From Promicromonospora iranensis (lineage in GTDB: Bacteria > Actinomycetota > Actinomycetes > Actinomycetales > Cellulomonadaceae): a stretch of 64,000 nucleotides of DNA. Positions 56,618 through 64,000 of this stretch are shown here, one piece after another. Location: positions 1 through 64,000 of the forward strand of contig NZ_JAJQQP010000020.1 of the NCBI RefSeq assembly GCF_028994805.1, written 5' to 3'. Below the pieces are notes generated by a model. That model saw nothing but the letters and a program-made list of their open reading frames with translations, was not told the origin of the DNA and ran no database searches. Made by a program: the position numbers and the translations under genes. Each line of letters opens with the position of its first letter. Within the stretch, counting starts at the first letter, position 1.

Positions 56618-58618
56618 ATGTCCCGCATCCCTGGCTCCACCCCCTCCTCCAGCACCTCCGGTGGTTCCTCCGCCGTCAGCCGTCCCCTGCTCGAGCGGGT
56701 GCTGGCCTCCGACGGCACCCTCCCGTTCGCCCTCCTGCGCCGCGAGGGCAGCACCGAGGTCGAGGTGCTGGTCGGCGACGTGGTCGACGTCGAGCTCCTG
56801 GGCGACGTCCCGCTCGACGGCGCGCCGGTGCTCGCGATCGTCCCGTTCCGCCAGGCGCGCGAGCGCGGCTTCACCGTGCACGACGACGGCGCCCCGCTGC
56901 GCTGCCTGGTCGTCCGGGCGTCGGAACGGGTCTCCGTGGCCGACGCCGTCGCCGCGCTCCCGGCCGAGGCGGTCGCCGCCGAACCGCTCGGCGTCGACAT
57001 CCCCGACGACGAGTACGCGGGCATCGTGCGCCGCGTGATCGACGACGAGATCGGCCAGGGCGCGGGCGCGAACTTCGTCGTGGCGCGCCGCTTCGAGGCA
57101 CGCACCTCCGCCGCACCCGTGCTCACGCTGGCGTCGTGGTTCCGCGCGCTCCTCACGCACGAGGTCGGCGCGTACTGGACGTTCGCGGTGCACGCGCCGG
57201 CGTCCGGCACCGAGACGCTGTCCCTGGCGGGCGCCACGCCCGAGCGGCACCTGACCCTGCACGACGGCGTCGCCCGGATGAACCCGATCAGCGGCACCTA
57301 CCGCCATCCTGCGACAGGCCCCACGCGCGACGGCGTCCTCGAGTTCCTGCGCGACACCAAGGAGAACGAGGAGCTCTTCATGGTGGTCGACGAGGAGATG
57401 AAGATGATGAGCGCGCTCTGCCCGGAGGGTGGCCGCATCGTGGGCCCGTACCTCAAGCAGATGGCCCGCCTCAGCCACACCGAGTACCTGCTGGAGGGCC
57501 GGACCACCCTCGACCCGCGCGAGGCGCTGCGCCTGACGATGTTCGCGCCCACCGTGACCGGGTCCCCGATGGAGAACGCCTGCACCGTCATCACCCGCCA
57601 CGAGACCCGCCCGCGCGGCTACTACTCGGGGTTTCTCGCCCTGTTCGAGCCCGAGGTGACCGACGGCAACGCACCCGCCGCATCAGAGGCCGCGGGCTAC
57701 TCGCTCGACGCCCCGATCCTCATCCGCACGGCCTACCTGCACGACGGCGGCCGGGTGTCCGTCCCGGCCGGTGCGACCCTCGTGCGCCACTCCGTGCCGG
57801 AGCACGAGGTCGCGGAGACCCGCGCGAAGGCGTCCGGCGTGCTCGCCTCGCTCGGGCTGGTGCCGCGCGGTGCCGGGCCGGACGTCGCCGTCGACCTGAA
57901 CGCGCAGCCCGGCGTCGCCGAGGCGCTGACCGCCCGCAACCGCCAGCTCGCGGAGTTCTGGGTGCGCCCCCAGGACGCCGTCCCCGCCGTGACGACCACG
58001 GCGCTGAGCGGCCGGGACGTCCTGATCGTCGACCACGAGGACCAGTTCACGACGATGCTCGCCCATCAGCTGCGCCACCTCGGGCTGAACACCCGCACGG
58101 TGCGGTGGGACGCCGTCGACGACGTGCTCGCGGACGATCTCCTCGTGCTCGGGCCCGGGCCGGGCGACCCGCGCGACCACGAGGACCCGCGGATCGCCTC
58201 GATCGTGCGGCGGATCGGCGAGCGGGTCACCGCAGGCAGGCCGCTGCTGGCGGTCTGCCTCAGCCACCAGGTGCTCGCGGACCTCGCCGGCTTCCCGGTC
58301 CGCGCGCTGCCCGCGCCGCGCCAGGGCGTGCGGCTCGACGCCGACGTGTTCGGCACCACCGCCGCCATCGGCTACTACAACACCTTCGGCGCGCGCCTCA
58401 CCACCACCGTGGCCGCCGCCGCGGACAATCCGGTGGCCCGGCTCGCCCTGGAGCCGTCCGTCGACACGGACGGCGTGCTCACGGCCCTGCGGGGTCCTGG
58501 TGTGGCCTCGGTCCAGGGCCACCTGGAATCGGTCCTCTCGGCCGACGGGCTCACCGTCCTGGACGGCGTCACCCGGCACGTCCTGGGTGTCCCGGCGGAG
58601 CCTTCCCCGGCCCGCTGA
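56618..58618 (+). CDS. trpEG: Anthranilate synthase, TrpE-TrpG fusion
   Basis: 666 residues from ATG 56618. Residues about 40-440 are the chorismate-binding TrpE part (RMNPISGTYRHPATGPTRDG, MKMMSALCPEGGRIVGPYLK, FAPTVTGSPMENACTVITRH). Residues about 470-655 are the glutamine amidotransferase: VLGPGPGDPRDHEDPRIASI, LLAVCLSHQVLADLAGFPVR (nucleophile Cys) and GYYNTFGAR. It turns chorismate and glutamine into anthranilate, the first step to tryptophan. The fused form resembles PhzE-like proteins as well, which make 2-amino-2-deoxyisochorismate. The Trp attenuator in front argues for the tryptophan role. No phz genes are seen. Confidence 0.85.
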   Translation: MSRIPGSTPSSSTSGGSSAVSRPLLERVLASDGTLPFALLRREGSTEVEVLVGDVVDVELLGDVPLDGAPVLAIVPFRQARERGFTVHDDGAPLRCLVVRASERVSVADAVAALPAEAVAAEPLGVDIPDDEYAGIVRRVIDDEIGQGAGANFVVARRFEARTSAAPVLTLASWFRALLTHEVGAYWTFAVHAPASGTETLSLAGATPERHLTLHDGVARMNPISGTYRHPATGPTRDGVLEFLRDTKENEELFMVVDEEMKMMSALCPEGGRIVGPYLKQMARLSHTEYLLEGRTTLDPREALRLTMFAPTVTGSPMENACTVITRHETRPRGYYSGFLALFEPEVTDGNAPAASEAAGYSLDAPILIRTAYLHDGGRVSVPAGATLVRHSVPEHEVAETRAKASGVLASLGLVPRGAGPDVAVDLNAQPGVAEALTARNRQLAEFWVRPQDAVPAVTTTALSGRDVLIVDHEDQFTTMLAHQLRHLGLNTRTVRWDAVDDVLADDLLVLGPGPGDPRDHEDPRIASIVRRIGERVTAGRPLLAVCLSHQVLADLAGFPVRALPAPRQGVRLDADVFGTTAAIGYYNTFGARLTTTVAAAADNPVARLALEPSVDTDGVLTALRGPGVASVQGHLESVLSADGLTVLDGVTRHVLGVPAEPSPAR

Positions 58619-58643
58619 CCGGCGCCTGTTCCGCTTCGCGCAT

Positions 58644-58685
58644 GCGGTCCGGCACGACCCCACGCCGGGGACCATGCCGGACCGC
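58644..58685. terminator. Two-way terminator between trpEG and the peptidase gene
   Basis: GCGGTCCGGCA (58644-58654) pairs perfectly with TGCCGGACCGC (58675-58685) around a 20-base loop. It sits between two convergent genes. Confidence 0.7.
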
Positions 58686-58697
58686 GTGCTCGAAGCG

Positions 58698-60479
58698 TCA
58701 GTCGTCCGTGTCCTCGGTCGGGTCTGGCGGGGTGGAAGGTGCCGAGGGGCTGGGGGCCGACGTCGGCGCGGGCGCCGACTGGCTCTCACCGGCGGGCGTC
58801 GGGGTGGGGGCCGGGCTGGGTGAGGTCTCCGCCGGCGGCGCGGGCGGCGGGGCCGGCGGGGCCGACGGCTCCTGGCTGGGCTCCGGCGGAGAAGGCACCG
58901 GCGTGGGTGAGGGGGAGGTCGGGGGCTCCTGGCCGGGCTCCGAGGGTGACGGCGTCGGCGAGGGTGACGGTGAGGTCGGGGGAGTCGTCGGCTCCGGCGC
59001 CGGCTCGCTCGGGGTGGGCTCTGGGGTGGGCTTCGGGGTGGGCTTGGGCTTGGGCTTCGGGTCGCTGGGGGTCGGCTTCGGCTTCGCACCGGGCTTGGCC
59101 GGCTTCTGCGACGGCGGCCTGGTGCTCGGTTCGTCCTTCGCCGCGGCCGGCGTGCGTGGCCGGCTGGCCGTCGAGTCGTCTCCCGCCTCGGGGTCAAGCG
59201 CCGGTATGGAACGTGCACCCGAGGCCTCGGAGGAGCCGGACGGGAGGTCCGAGCGCCAGGTGCCGACGTCGGACGGGTCGAGCGCCCGGTCGGGGACCGC
59301 ACCCGCCGCGAAGAACTCGAAGTGCCACGGCTCGGGCTTCGACCCGCCCGGCCGCGCCCACGAGGGGTTGTCCCAGCCGTGGTCCGGGCCGTGCACGCGG
59401 AGCCACCTGTACTCCGGGGACGTGCCGCCGGAGATCGGGTCGCTGAGATCCACCGCCAGACCCCAGCCGTGGTTGGACGTGCCCGGTACCGCGGCCAGGT
59501 GGGGCTTCGCCCGGGCCACGGCGATCTGCTCCACGTAGGACCGGTAGGAGTCGGTGATCGGGATCGGGTACCCGAACTCCCGCTCGAACCTGGCGCTCAG
59601 CGCCGTCAGCCGTTCCGCGGCGTCACAGCGCAGCATGTGCCCCGACGCGAACTCCAGCGGGCAGAGCACCGCTGCCGGGATCCGGCCGTTGGCGTAGCCC
59701 TGGGTCGACCCGCCGAACACCGTGACCACGTCGAGCAGGTTCGAGCGCAGCGAGGAGCCCGCCCCCTGCCGAGGGCCGCGCGACCCGGTGATCAGCGAGG
59801 AGCCCGGGGACTCGTCCGTGCGCTGCACCTCGACGGACGAGCCGGGCACCGACTGGTCCAGCAGGTTCGCCAGCCGCACCGCCGCGACCACGACCTGGTC
59901 GTAGGTGACGTGGCCCGCCTCCGCGTCCGCCGCGTCCGGCCGTCCCGCCGCGTCCGGCCGTCCCGCCACGTCCGGCCGGTCCGCCGCGGCGCGCACGAAG
60001 GACACGGGCCTGGCCGACACGACCTCCTGCCGCGTGGGCTGCTCGCCGCCGCCGTCGTCGTCCCGCTCGCCCGACGACTGCCGCTGGCCCTGATAGGTGG
60101 CGTAGAGCATCCCGAGCTCGGCAGCGGCCTGCGCCACCGTCGGGCTGAAGTCCGGGCCCTGTTTCCGTGCCAGCTTCTCGGCACGCACCAGGACCGCCGC
60201 GATCTGGTCGAGGCTCACGTCCGCGGGGACGGTCCGGGCCCGAGCGACCGGCTCGGCCGTGACCGGGACGTAGCGCTCGGCGGAGAGCTCACCGTCGCCG
60301 TCGGGCACATCTCGGGAAGGGGGATTCGCCGAGACGCTGAACAACAGTCCGCCCGCCGCCACGGTAGCGACAATGCCCGCCCATCCTGTGCGGAACAATC
60401 TGCGAGAAACCGGTCCGGATACGGGCACAGCGAACTTCTTCGCCTCGTCCTTCACACGTCGCTCCCTCGGTTGGTGCAT
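58698..60479 (-). CDS. M15-family D,D-carboxypeptidase (VanY-like) with proline-rich C-terminal tail
   Basis: 593 residues. An N-terminal membrane anchor (TGWAGIVATVAAGGLLFSVS) and a helical region (about 65-125) precede the peptidase domain (about 260-400): CPLEFASGHMLRCDAAERLT, ITDSYRSYVEQIAVARAKPH, SNHGWGLAVDLSDP (S-x-H-x-x-G-x-A-x-D zinc site) and PEPWHFEF (W-H ligand). The last 140 residues are Lys-Pro, then Thr-Pro-Ser-rich, ending in a low-complexity acidic tail. It trims the stem peptide of peptidoglycan outside the cell. A Pro-rich tail after an M15 domain is unusual and could thread the wall. Exact start uncertain: GTG near 60452 is an alternative. Confidence 0.82.
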   Translation of the reverse strand: MHQPRERRVKDEAKKFAVPVSGPVSRRLFRTGWAGIVATVAAGGLLFSVSANPPSRDVPDGDGELSAERYVPVTAEPVARARTVPADVSLDQIAAVLVRAEKLARKQGPDFSPTVAQAAAELGMLYATYQGQRQSSGERDDDGGGEQPTRQEVVSARPVSFVRAAADRPDVAGRPDAAGRPDAADAEAGHVTYDQVVVAAVRLANLLDQSVPGSSVEVQRTDESPGSSLITGSRGPRQGAGSSLRSNLLDVVTVFGGSTQGYANGRIPAAVLCPLEFASGHMLRCDAAERLTALSARFEREFGYPIPITDSYRSYVEQIAVARAKPHLAAVPGTSNHGWGLAVDLSDPISGGTSPEYRWLRVHGPDHGWDNPSWARPGGSKPEPWHFEFFAAGAVPDRALDPSDVGTWRSDLPSGSSEASGARSIPALDPEAGDDSTASRPRTPAAAKDEPSTRPPSQKPAKPGAKPKPTPSDPKPKPKPTPKPTPEPTPSEPAPEPTTPPTSPSPSPTPSPSEPGQEPPTSPSPTPVPSPPEPSQEPSAPPAPPPAPPAETSPSPAPTPTPAGESQSAPAPTSAPSPSAPSTPPDPTEDTDD

Positions 60480-60687
60480 GTCTTCGTGGTGCGTATCGCT
60501 TGAATCTGTTCCGCGGCGGTTAAAGGATCCCTTCGGGGTCGATCAAAGGAGTATCACGAGTTCGGTAGACGCACGCGGCGAAGCCTGGTGAACCGATGCC
60601 TCCGGTCGCGGGAACGAGCGCGAGCCGTAGGCTTCCTCTGGAATTGACCATGGAAGCGCATGGGAGTTCGCTGAAAGGAAAGCAAGC

Positions 60688-63204
60688 GTGGGTCCAGATG
60701 GCGGGCCCTGGACGAGCAGCCGGCCGGCGGGATCGTCAGGCTGGCCGGCGGACCAGGGCGGCGAGGGTTGGGGCCGCGTGGTTCATGGCCGGGACAGGGA
60801 GCTGCGATGCATCGGAGCGTTCGTGACCGGCCTGGACCCCACGACCCTGGTCGTGAGCGGCCTCAGCGGTATCGGCAAGAGCGTCACGGTGCTGGCTGCG
60901 TTGCACCGGATCGGCGCGCAGGCGTCGGCGGTGCGGCTGGTGCGGTCGGGCTCGTCGCGCCCGTACGCCCAGGCGCTCTCCGGGCGGCTACGCCTGGATC
61001 TGTCCGGGCAGACGGCGCCGATCGGCACGGGACCGGGGTACGAGCTCGACGCCGCCGGCCTCCTGGAGGCTCTGGGCTCCGGCGTCGGGCCGGGAAGCGC
61101 TGGGCCCGGGGTGCTGTTCGTCGACGACCTGGACGTGCTCTCGGCAGGCCGGGCCGCATGGCTCCAGCAGCTCGGTGACCTGGCGTACGAGCGCGGCTGG
61201 CGCATTCTCGCCGCCGCCCGGTACGTGCCGGAGGGGCCGCTGCCCGACGATGTCGAGGTGCTCGACCTCGGGCCGCTCGACACATGGTCGCTGCGCCGGT
61301 TCCTGGACGGCGAGCTACGGACCCCGCTGGCCGCCGACGTCGCGGAACGGCTGCACTGGTGGAGCTCGGGCAACCCACGGGTCGCCCTCGAGCTCGCCGA
61401 CAGTCTGGACCCCGGGCAGCGGCGCGGCGGTGCCCACTGGGCCGGGCCGGACGTCGTCGGACCCGTGGCTCGACGGAGCTTTCACGTTCTGCTGGGTGGG
61501 CTGGATCTCGCTGCGACGTCTCGTCTCGCGCAGCACCGGGTGCTGGCGACGGGCAGCGTCCTGGACCGGACGGTCGACAGCTCGGCGGTGCGCAGCGTCG
61601 GGCTCGGCACGATCTCGGCTCCGCCGGGGCACAGCGGCGGTGTCGTCGACCGGCTGGGTGTGCGGTATCCGCTGCTCGCGCTGCTGTGCCGGGAGCAGGC
61701 CGGCGGTGCGTTCGACGACGGCGCGTCCAGCGGCCGGACCCCCGACGGCATGGGGCCCGACGGCGGCGAGCGGCCCGTGTCTCCGGTCGCCGCGACGGCC
61801 GCCGAGGTGATCCTGGACGGGCTGCACCTGGACGCGGTGGCTGGGCTCTCCGCGGGCGAGCGTGCACCCCGCGCGGCGGCACGCGCGGTCGGCGTGGCGC
61901 TCCTGAGCGGGGCGACATGGGCGCAGGACGGTGCCCATCGGTGGACGCCCGCCACGATCGGCTCGGAGTGGACCGACCACCTGTGGTGGCGCCCTCCGGC
62001 CGCCGTCGACGAGGCGCGGAGCGCCGCCGGCGAGCGTGCGGCCGCGGCGCTGGTCGTGCTGGAACGCACCGGCCGCCTGGCCGATCCTGCCGGTCTCCGT
62101 GCTGATCTCGAGGTGATCGGGGCCAGTCGGCACCTGGACTGGGTGGGGGTGTGCCTCCAGGTGCGGGCGCGCCTGCTGCTGGGCGACGGCACCGGGGCGC
62201 GGCGGCTCCTGGAGGACCAGTCGGGCACCTCCTCGGGCAGGACCGTGGCCGAGATCGTGGCACGGCACGTCGCCGCCGCCCGGGTCGCGATGTTCGACGG
62301 GCGTGCGGCCGACGTCCGGGAATGTCTCGCCCGTGTGGTGGACCTCCGCCCGAGCGCGACGGACTGGCTGCCGGTGCAAGGGCTGCAAGCGGCCGCGGCC
62401 GCGATGCTCGACGGCAAGGCGCCGACCGCCTTGTTGCCGCTGGGGACCGAGGCGTGGTCGACCAGGGCGCTGGGCGAGTTCGCCGTCGATCTCGGCGCGG
62501 CGCACCTCGCCGTCGGGCAGGCCGAGCGGGCCGCCGAGCTCCTGGGACTCGGGCTCGAGCGCTGTCAGTGGCCCTACCGAGGCCGCGTCCAGGCCAGGGC
62601 CGACCTGGCGGAGGCGGTCCTGGCGTCGAGGGGGATCCGGGGAGAGATTCCCCGAACGACCCTGGCCGAGCCGCCGATCGAACCCGAGGAGTGGCGCGAC
62701 GCCGACACCCGCGCGGCCCACACGCGACTGCAGGCAATCCTGGCGGCGGCCGGGGCGCGGACAGAGGCTGTCGAGGACTGGCTGCCTGCCTCGGTCCCGC
62801 CGACCTCGCCGTGGCAGCGGCTGCGGACGCTGGTCGCCTACGGGCGCTACTGCCTCGCGCACGGGGACCGGGCAGCCTCCGAACCGGCCCTGACGGAAGG
62901 CCGTGCTCTCGCCCGGCTGGCCGGGACGCCTGGCTGGCGGACGGCGATCGACGCGTGCCTCGCCGGATTAGGCACCTCGGACGGTCCCGGCTGGGCACGG
63001 CTGAGCGGGAATGATCGCGAGTTCGTCCGCCTCGCGCTTCGGGGCGCCACCAATGCGCAGATCGCGGGGGCGGCCTACGTCTCCGAACGGACGGTCGCCA
63101 ACCGCCTGCGCCAGATCTACGCGCTGCTGCGGGTCCGGGACCGCAAAGAGCTGACGGAACTGGCCACGGTGGACCCGCCTGGATGGCTGACCGGTCAGGG
63201 CTGA
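60688..63204 (+). CDS. LAL-type LuxR-family ATPase transcriptional regulator
   Basis: 838 residues from GTG 60688. An N-terminal AAA-like domain has Walker A VVSGLSGIGKSVTVLAAL (about 56-73) and Walker B GVLFVDDLDVL (about 145). A long TPR-like helical middle (about 330-760) follows. The C-terminus is a LuxR HTH: LSGNDREFVRLALRGATNAQ, IAGAAYVSERTVANRLRQIY, ALLRVRDRKELTEL. This is the STAND/LAL regulator layout, in which ATP and an inducer switch on DNA binding. It lies directly before a secreted protein gene on the same strand and may control it. Confidence 0.88.
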   Translation: MGPDGGPWTSSRPAGSSGWPADQGGEGWGRVVHGRDRELRCIGAFVTGLDPTTLVVSGLSGIGKSVTVLAALHRIGAQASAVRLVRSGSSRPYAQALSGRLRLDLSGQTAPIGTGPGYELDAAGLLEALGSGVGPGSAGPGVLFVDDLDVLSAGRAAWLQQLGDLAYERGWRILAAARYVPEGPLPDDVEVLDLGPLDTWSLRRFLDGELRTPLAADVAERLHWWSSGNPRVALELADSLDPGQRRGGAHWAGPDVVGPVARRSFHVLLGGLDLAATSRLAQHRVLATGSVLDRTVDSSAVRSVGLGTISAPPGHSGGVVDRLGVRYPLLALLCREQAGGAFDDGASSGRTPDGMGPDGGERPVSPVAATAAEVILDGLHLDAVAGLSAGERAPRAAARAVGVALLSGATWAQDGAHRWTPATIGSEWTDHLWWRPPAAVDEARSAAGERAAAALVVLERTGRLADPAGLRADLEVIGASRHLDWVGVCLQVRARLLLGDGTGARRLLEDQSGTSSGRTVAEIVARHVAAARVAMFDGRAADVRECLARVVDLRPSATDWLPVQGLQAAAAAMLDGKAPTALLPLGTEAWSTRALGEFAVDLGAAHLAVGQAERAAELLGLGLERCQWPYRGRVQARADLAEAVLASRGIRGEIPRTTLAEPPIEPEEWRDADTRAAHTRLQAILAAAGARTEAVEDWLPASVPPTSPWQRLRTLVAYGRYCLAHGDRAASEPALTEGRALARLAGTPGWRTAIDACLAGLGTSDGPGWARLSGNDREFVRLALRGATNAQIAGAAYVSERTVANRLRQIYALLRVRDRKELTELATVDPPGWLTGQG

Positions 63205-63471
63205 GGTGTTTTTCACCCGCTCCTTTTTCTGCGCTTTCGTGGCTTCATGCATTCGTGTCCGAAATTCCTCGTCCTGTGTGTTCCGAGTTGTCCTCGGTTG
63301 CATTGACGCACCTTGTCCTGCGTGAGCGTGCCCCCGTGCATGATTGCCGTTCACGCGTGCAGACCATTCCGAACCTGTGTCTTCTGAGGGCGGGCGCGTG
63401 CCATCTCTGGTGCGGCTCCCAGCAATTCCGACGCCGTTGCAGAAGGCGCGCGAACGTGAGGAGTGATCTTC

Positions 63472-64000
63472 TTGATCCCGACGCATGTGCCGTTCATTCG
63501 AAGGCGAGTTTCCCGAGGGCGAGTACGAGGTGGCGCGGTCTGGCGACGTGGCCTTGCCGCAGTGGCCGCCTCAGCATTGCTGGTCACCGCAGCCGGGCTG
63601 CCCGCCGCCGCTGTGGACAACTACCCCGACGAGCCGTCGGAAGCGGCCGCCGGCGTGCTGGCAGCCGAGCTCATGCAGCAGGCGCTGCTGGGCGCCGCCA
63701 CCTCTGATGCCGGGTCGGTCAGCAATCCCGGCCCGAACACGGAGAACCTGGACGTCGACGTCCTCGGTTCGCAGGTCCTGGAGCTCGGTGACATCCAGCT
63801 CCCGGTCGACCAGTTCCTGGACTTCGGGCAGATCGGTGCACTCGCCAGCACGAGCGAGGCATCAGGCCCGGCTGACGCGCACGCGGTGTCCGGCCTGCTG
63901 GGCGCTGACGGAGGCGTCACGCTGGACGGCGCGGAGGACGCCTTCGGCACTGCTTCGATCGACGTGCTGTCGCTGGCGGAGCTCGTCGGCGTGGAGGGCA
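63472..64000 (+). CDS. Secreted choice-of-anchor-like surface protein, 5' part only
   Basis: The gene runs off the window. The start is taken at TTG 63472, because GAGGAG (63458-63463) is 8 bases upstream; GTG 63463 and GTG 63487 are in the same frame. A basic n-region (FIRRRVSRGRVRGGAVWRRG) and hydrophobic core (LAAVAASALLVTAAGLPAAA) form a signal peptide. The mature part (VDNYPDEPSEAAAGVLAAEL, then GPNTENLDVDVLGSQVLELG) is typical of choice-of-anchor G proteins of Micrococcales, large wall proteins of unknown role. The family call is tentative with about 175 residues visible. Confidence 0.6.
   Translation, partial: MIPTHVPFIRRRVSRGRVRGGAVWRRGLAAVAASALLVTAAGLPAAAVDNYPDEPSEAAAGVLAAELMQQALLGAATSDAGSVSNPGPNTENLDVDVLGSQVLELGDIQLPVDQFLDFGQIGALASTSEASGPADAHAVSGLLGADGGVTLDGAEDAFGTASIDVLSLAELVGVEG

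Noticed and set aside
56618-58618. Phenazine synthase PhzE
   Set aside because: The fused layout is shared with PhzE, but a Trp leader and attenuator precede the gene and no phz genes follow.
57136-59538. Plus-strand open frame of 800 codons over trpEG and the peptidase gene
   Set aside because: It runs in the wrong frame through trpEG and then antisense to the peptidase tail; the composition is shadow-like.

Overview
The window comes from a high-GC Gram-positive actinobacterium, most likely Micrococcales near Promicromonosporaceae/Cellulomonadaceae (inference). The grounds are roughly 70 percent GC coding style, a secreted ricin-lectin (CBM13) enzyme end, LAxTG sortase substrates, tandem PAS-ANTAR proteins, a LAL-type LuxR regulator and a Trp-attenuated trpE-trpG fusion.

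Region 1 (1-1143) is chromosomal flank: the end of a CBM13 protein, a truncated WYL regulator, and a decayed copy of the integrase-proximal end of an element like the one that follows.

Region 2 (1144-25330) is an integrative mobilizable element in the 3' half of tRNA-Gly(TCC), bounded by a 47-bp perfect direct repeat. It has a tyrosine integrase and a double-HTH excisionase-like protein beside the tRNA, helically phased TTAGGGCCA arm sites at both ends, and a MobF relaxase-helicase behind a hairpin cluster. No type IV secretion genes are visible. Its cargo is defence: a two-gene mCpol plus 2TM/SAVED-like pair (1528-2974), and a six-gene operon (8967-14203) that starts as a type I CBASS (CD-NTase and Cap15-like effector) and runs with overlapping genes into a DUF6414-like protein, a Clp-like AAA+ ATPase, an AbiJ/HEPN protein and a second HEPN-like protein. 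A further block (16000-22358) holds a divergent XRE regulator, a kinase, a HAD phosphatase, a flavoprotein and CutA. Between them lie gene scars (GNAT, SMI1/KNR4, recombinase HTH) and unexplained dyad repeats.

Region 3 (25284-32049) is a scarred chromosomal stretch: tRNA-Gly, remnants of a sugar ABC permease and a LacI regulator, two PAS-ANTAR paralogues, tRNA-Pro, an IS701-like transposase tail, a hydrolase between two similar IS ends, small orphan genes, and TetR and DUF305 remnants.

Region 4 (32212-52446) is a cell-surface and metal-uptake locus. A CHRD protein and a class F sortase come first. Then come a ZnuA-like lipoprotein and a long locus of actinobacterial surface-anchored-repeat proteins, a substrate-binding protein with such a repeat inserted in it, an ABC ATPase and a permease. 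A peptide/nickel-type ABC system with a fused permease follows. Paired Fur-family (probably Zur) boxes sit before each leading gene, suggesting one zinc-limitation regulon.

Region 5 (52502-64000) is housekeeping: a DUF1801 protein, a PhoD phosphatase, a Pit phosphate transporter behind a PhoP-type direct repeat, trpL attenuator and trpEG, an M15 peptidase with a proline-rich tail, a LAL-type LuxR regulator, and the start of a secreted protein.
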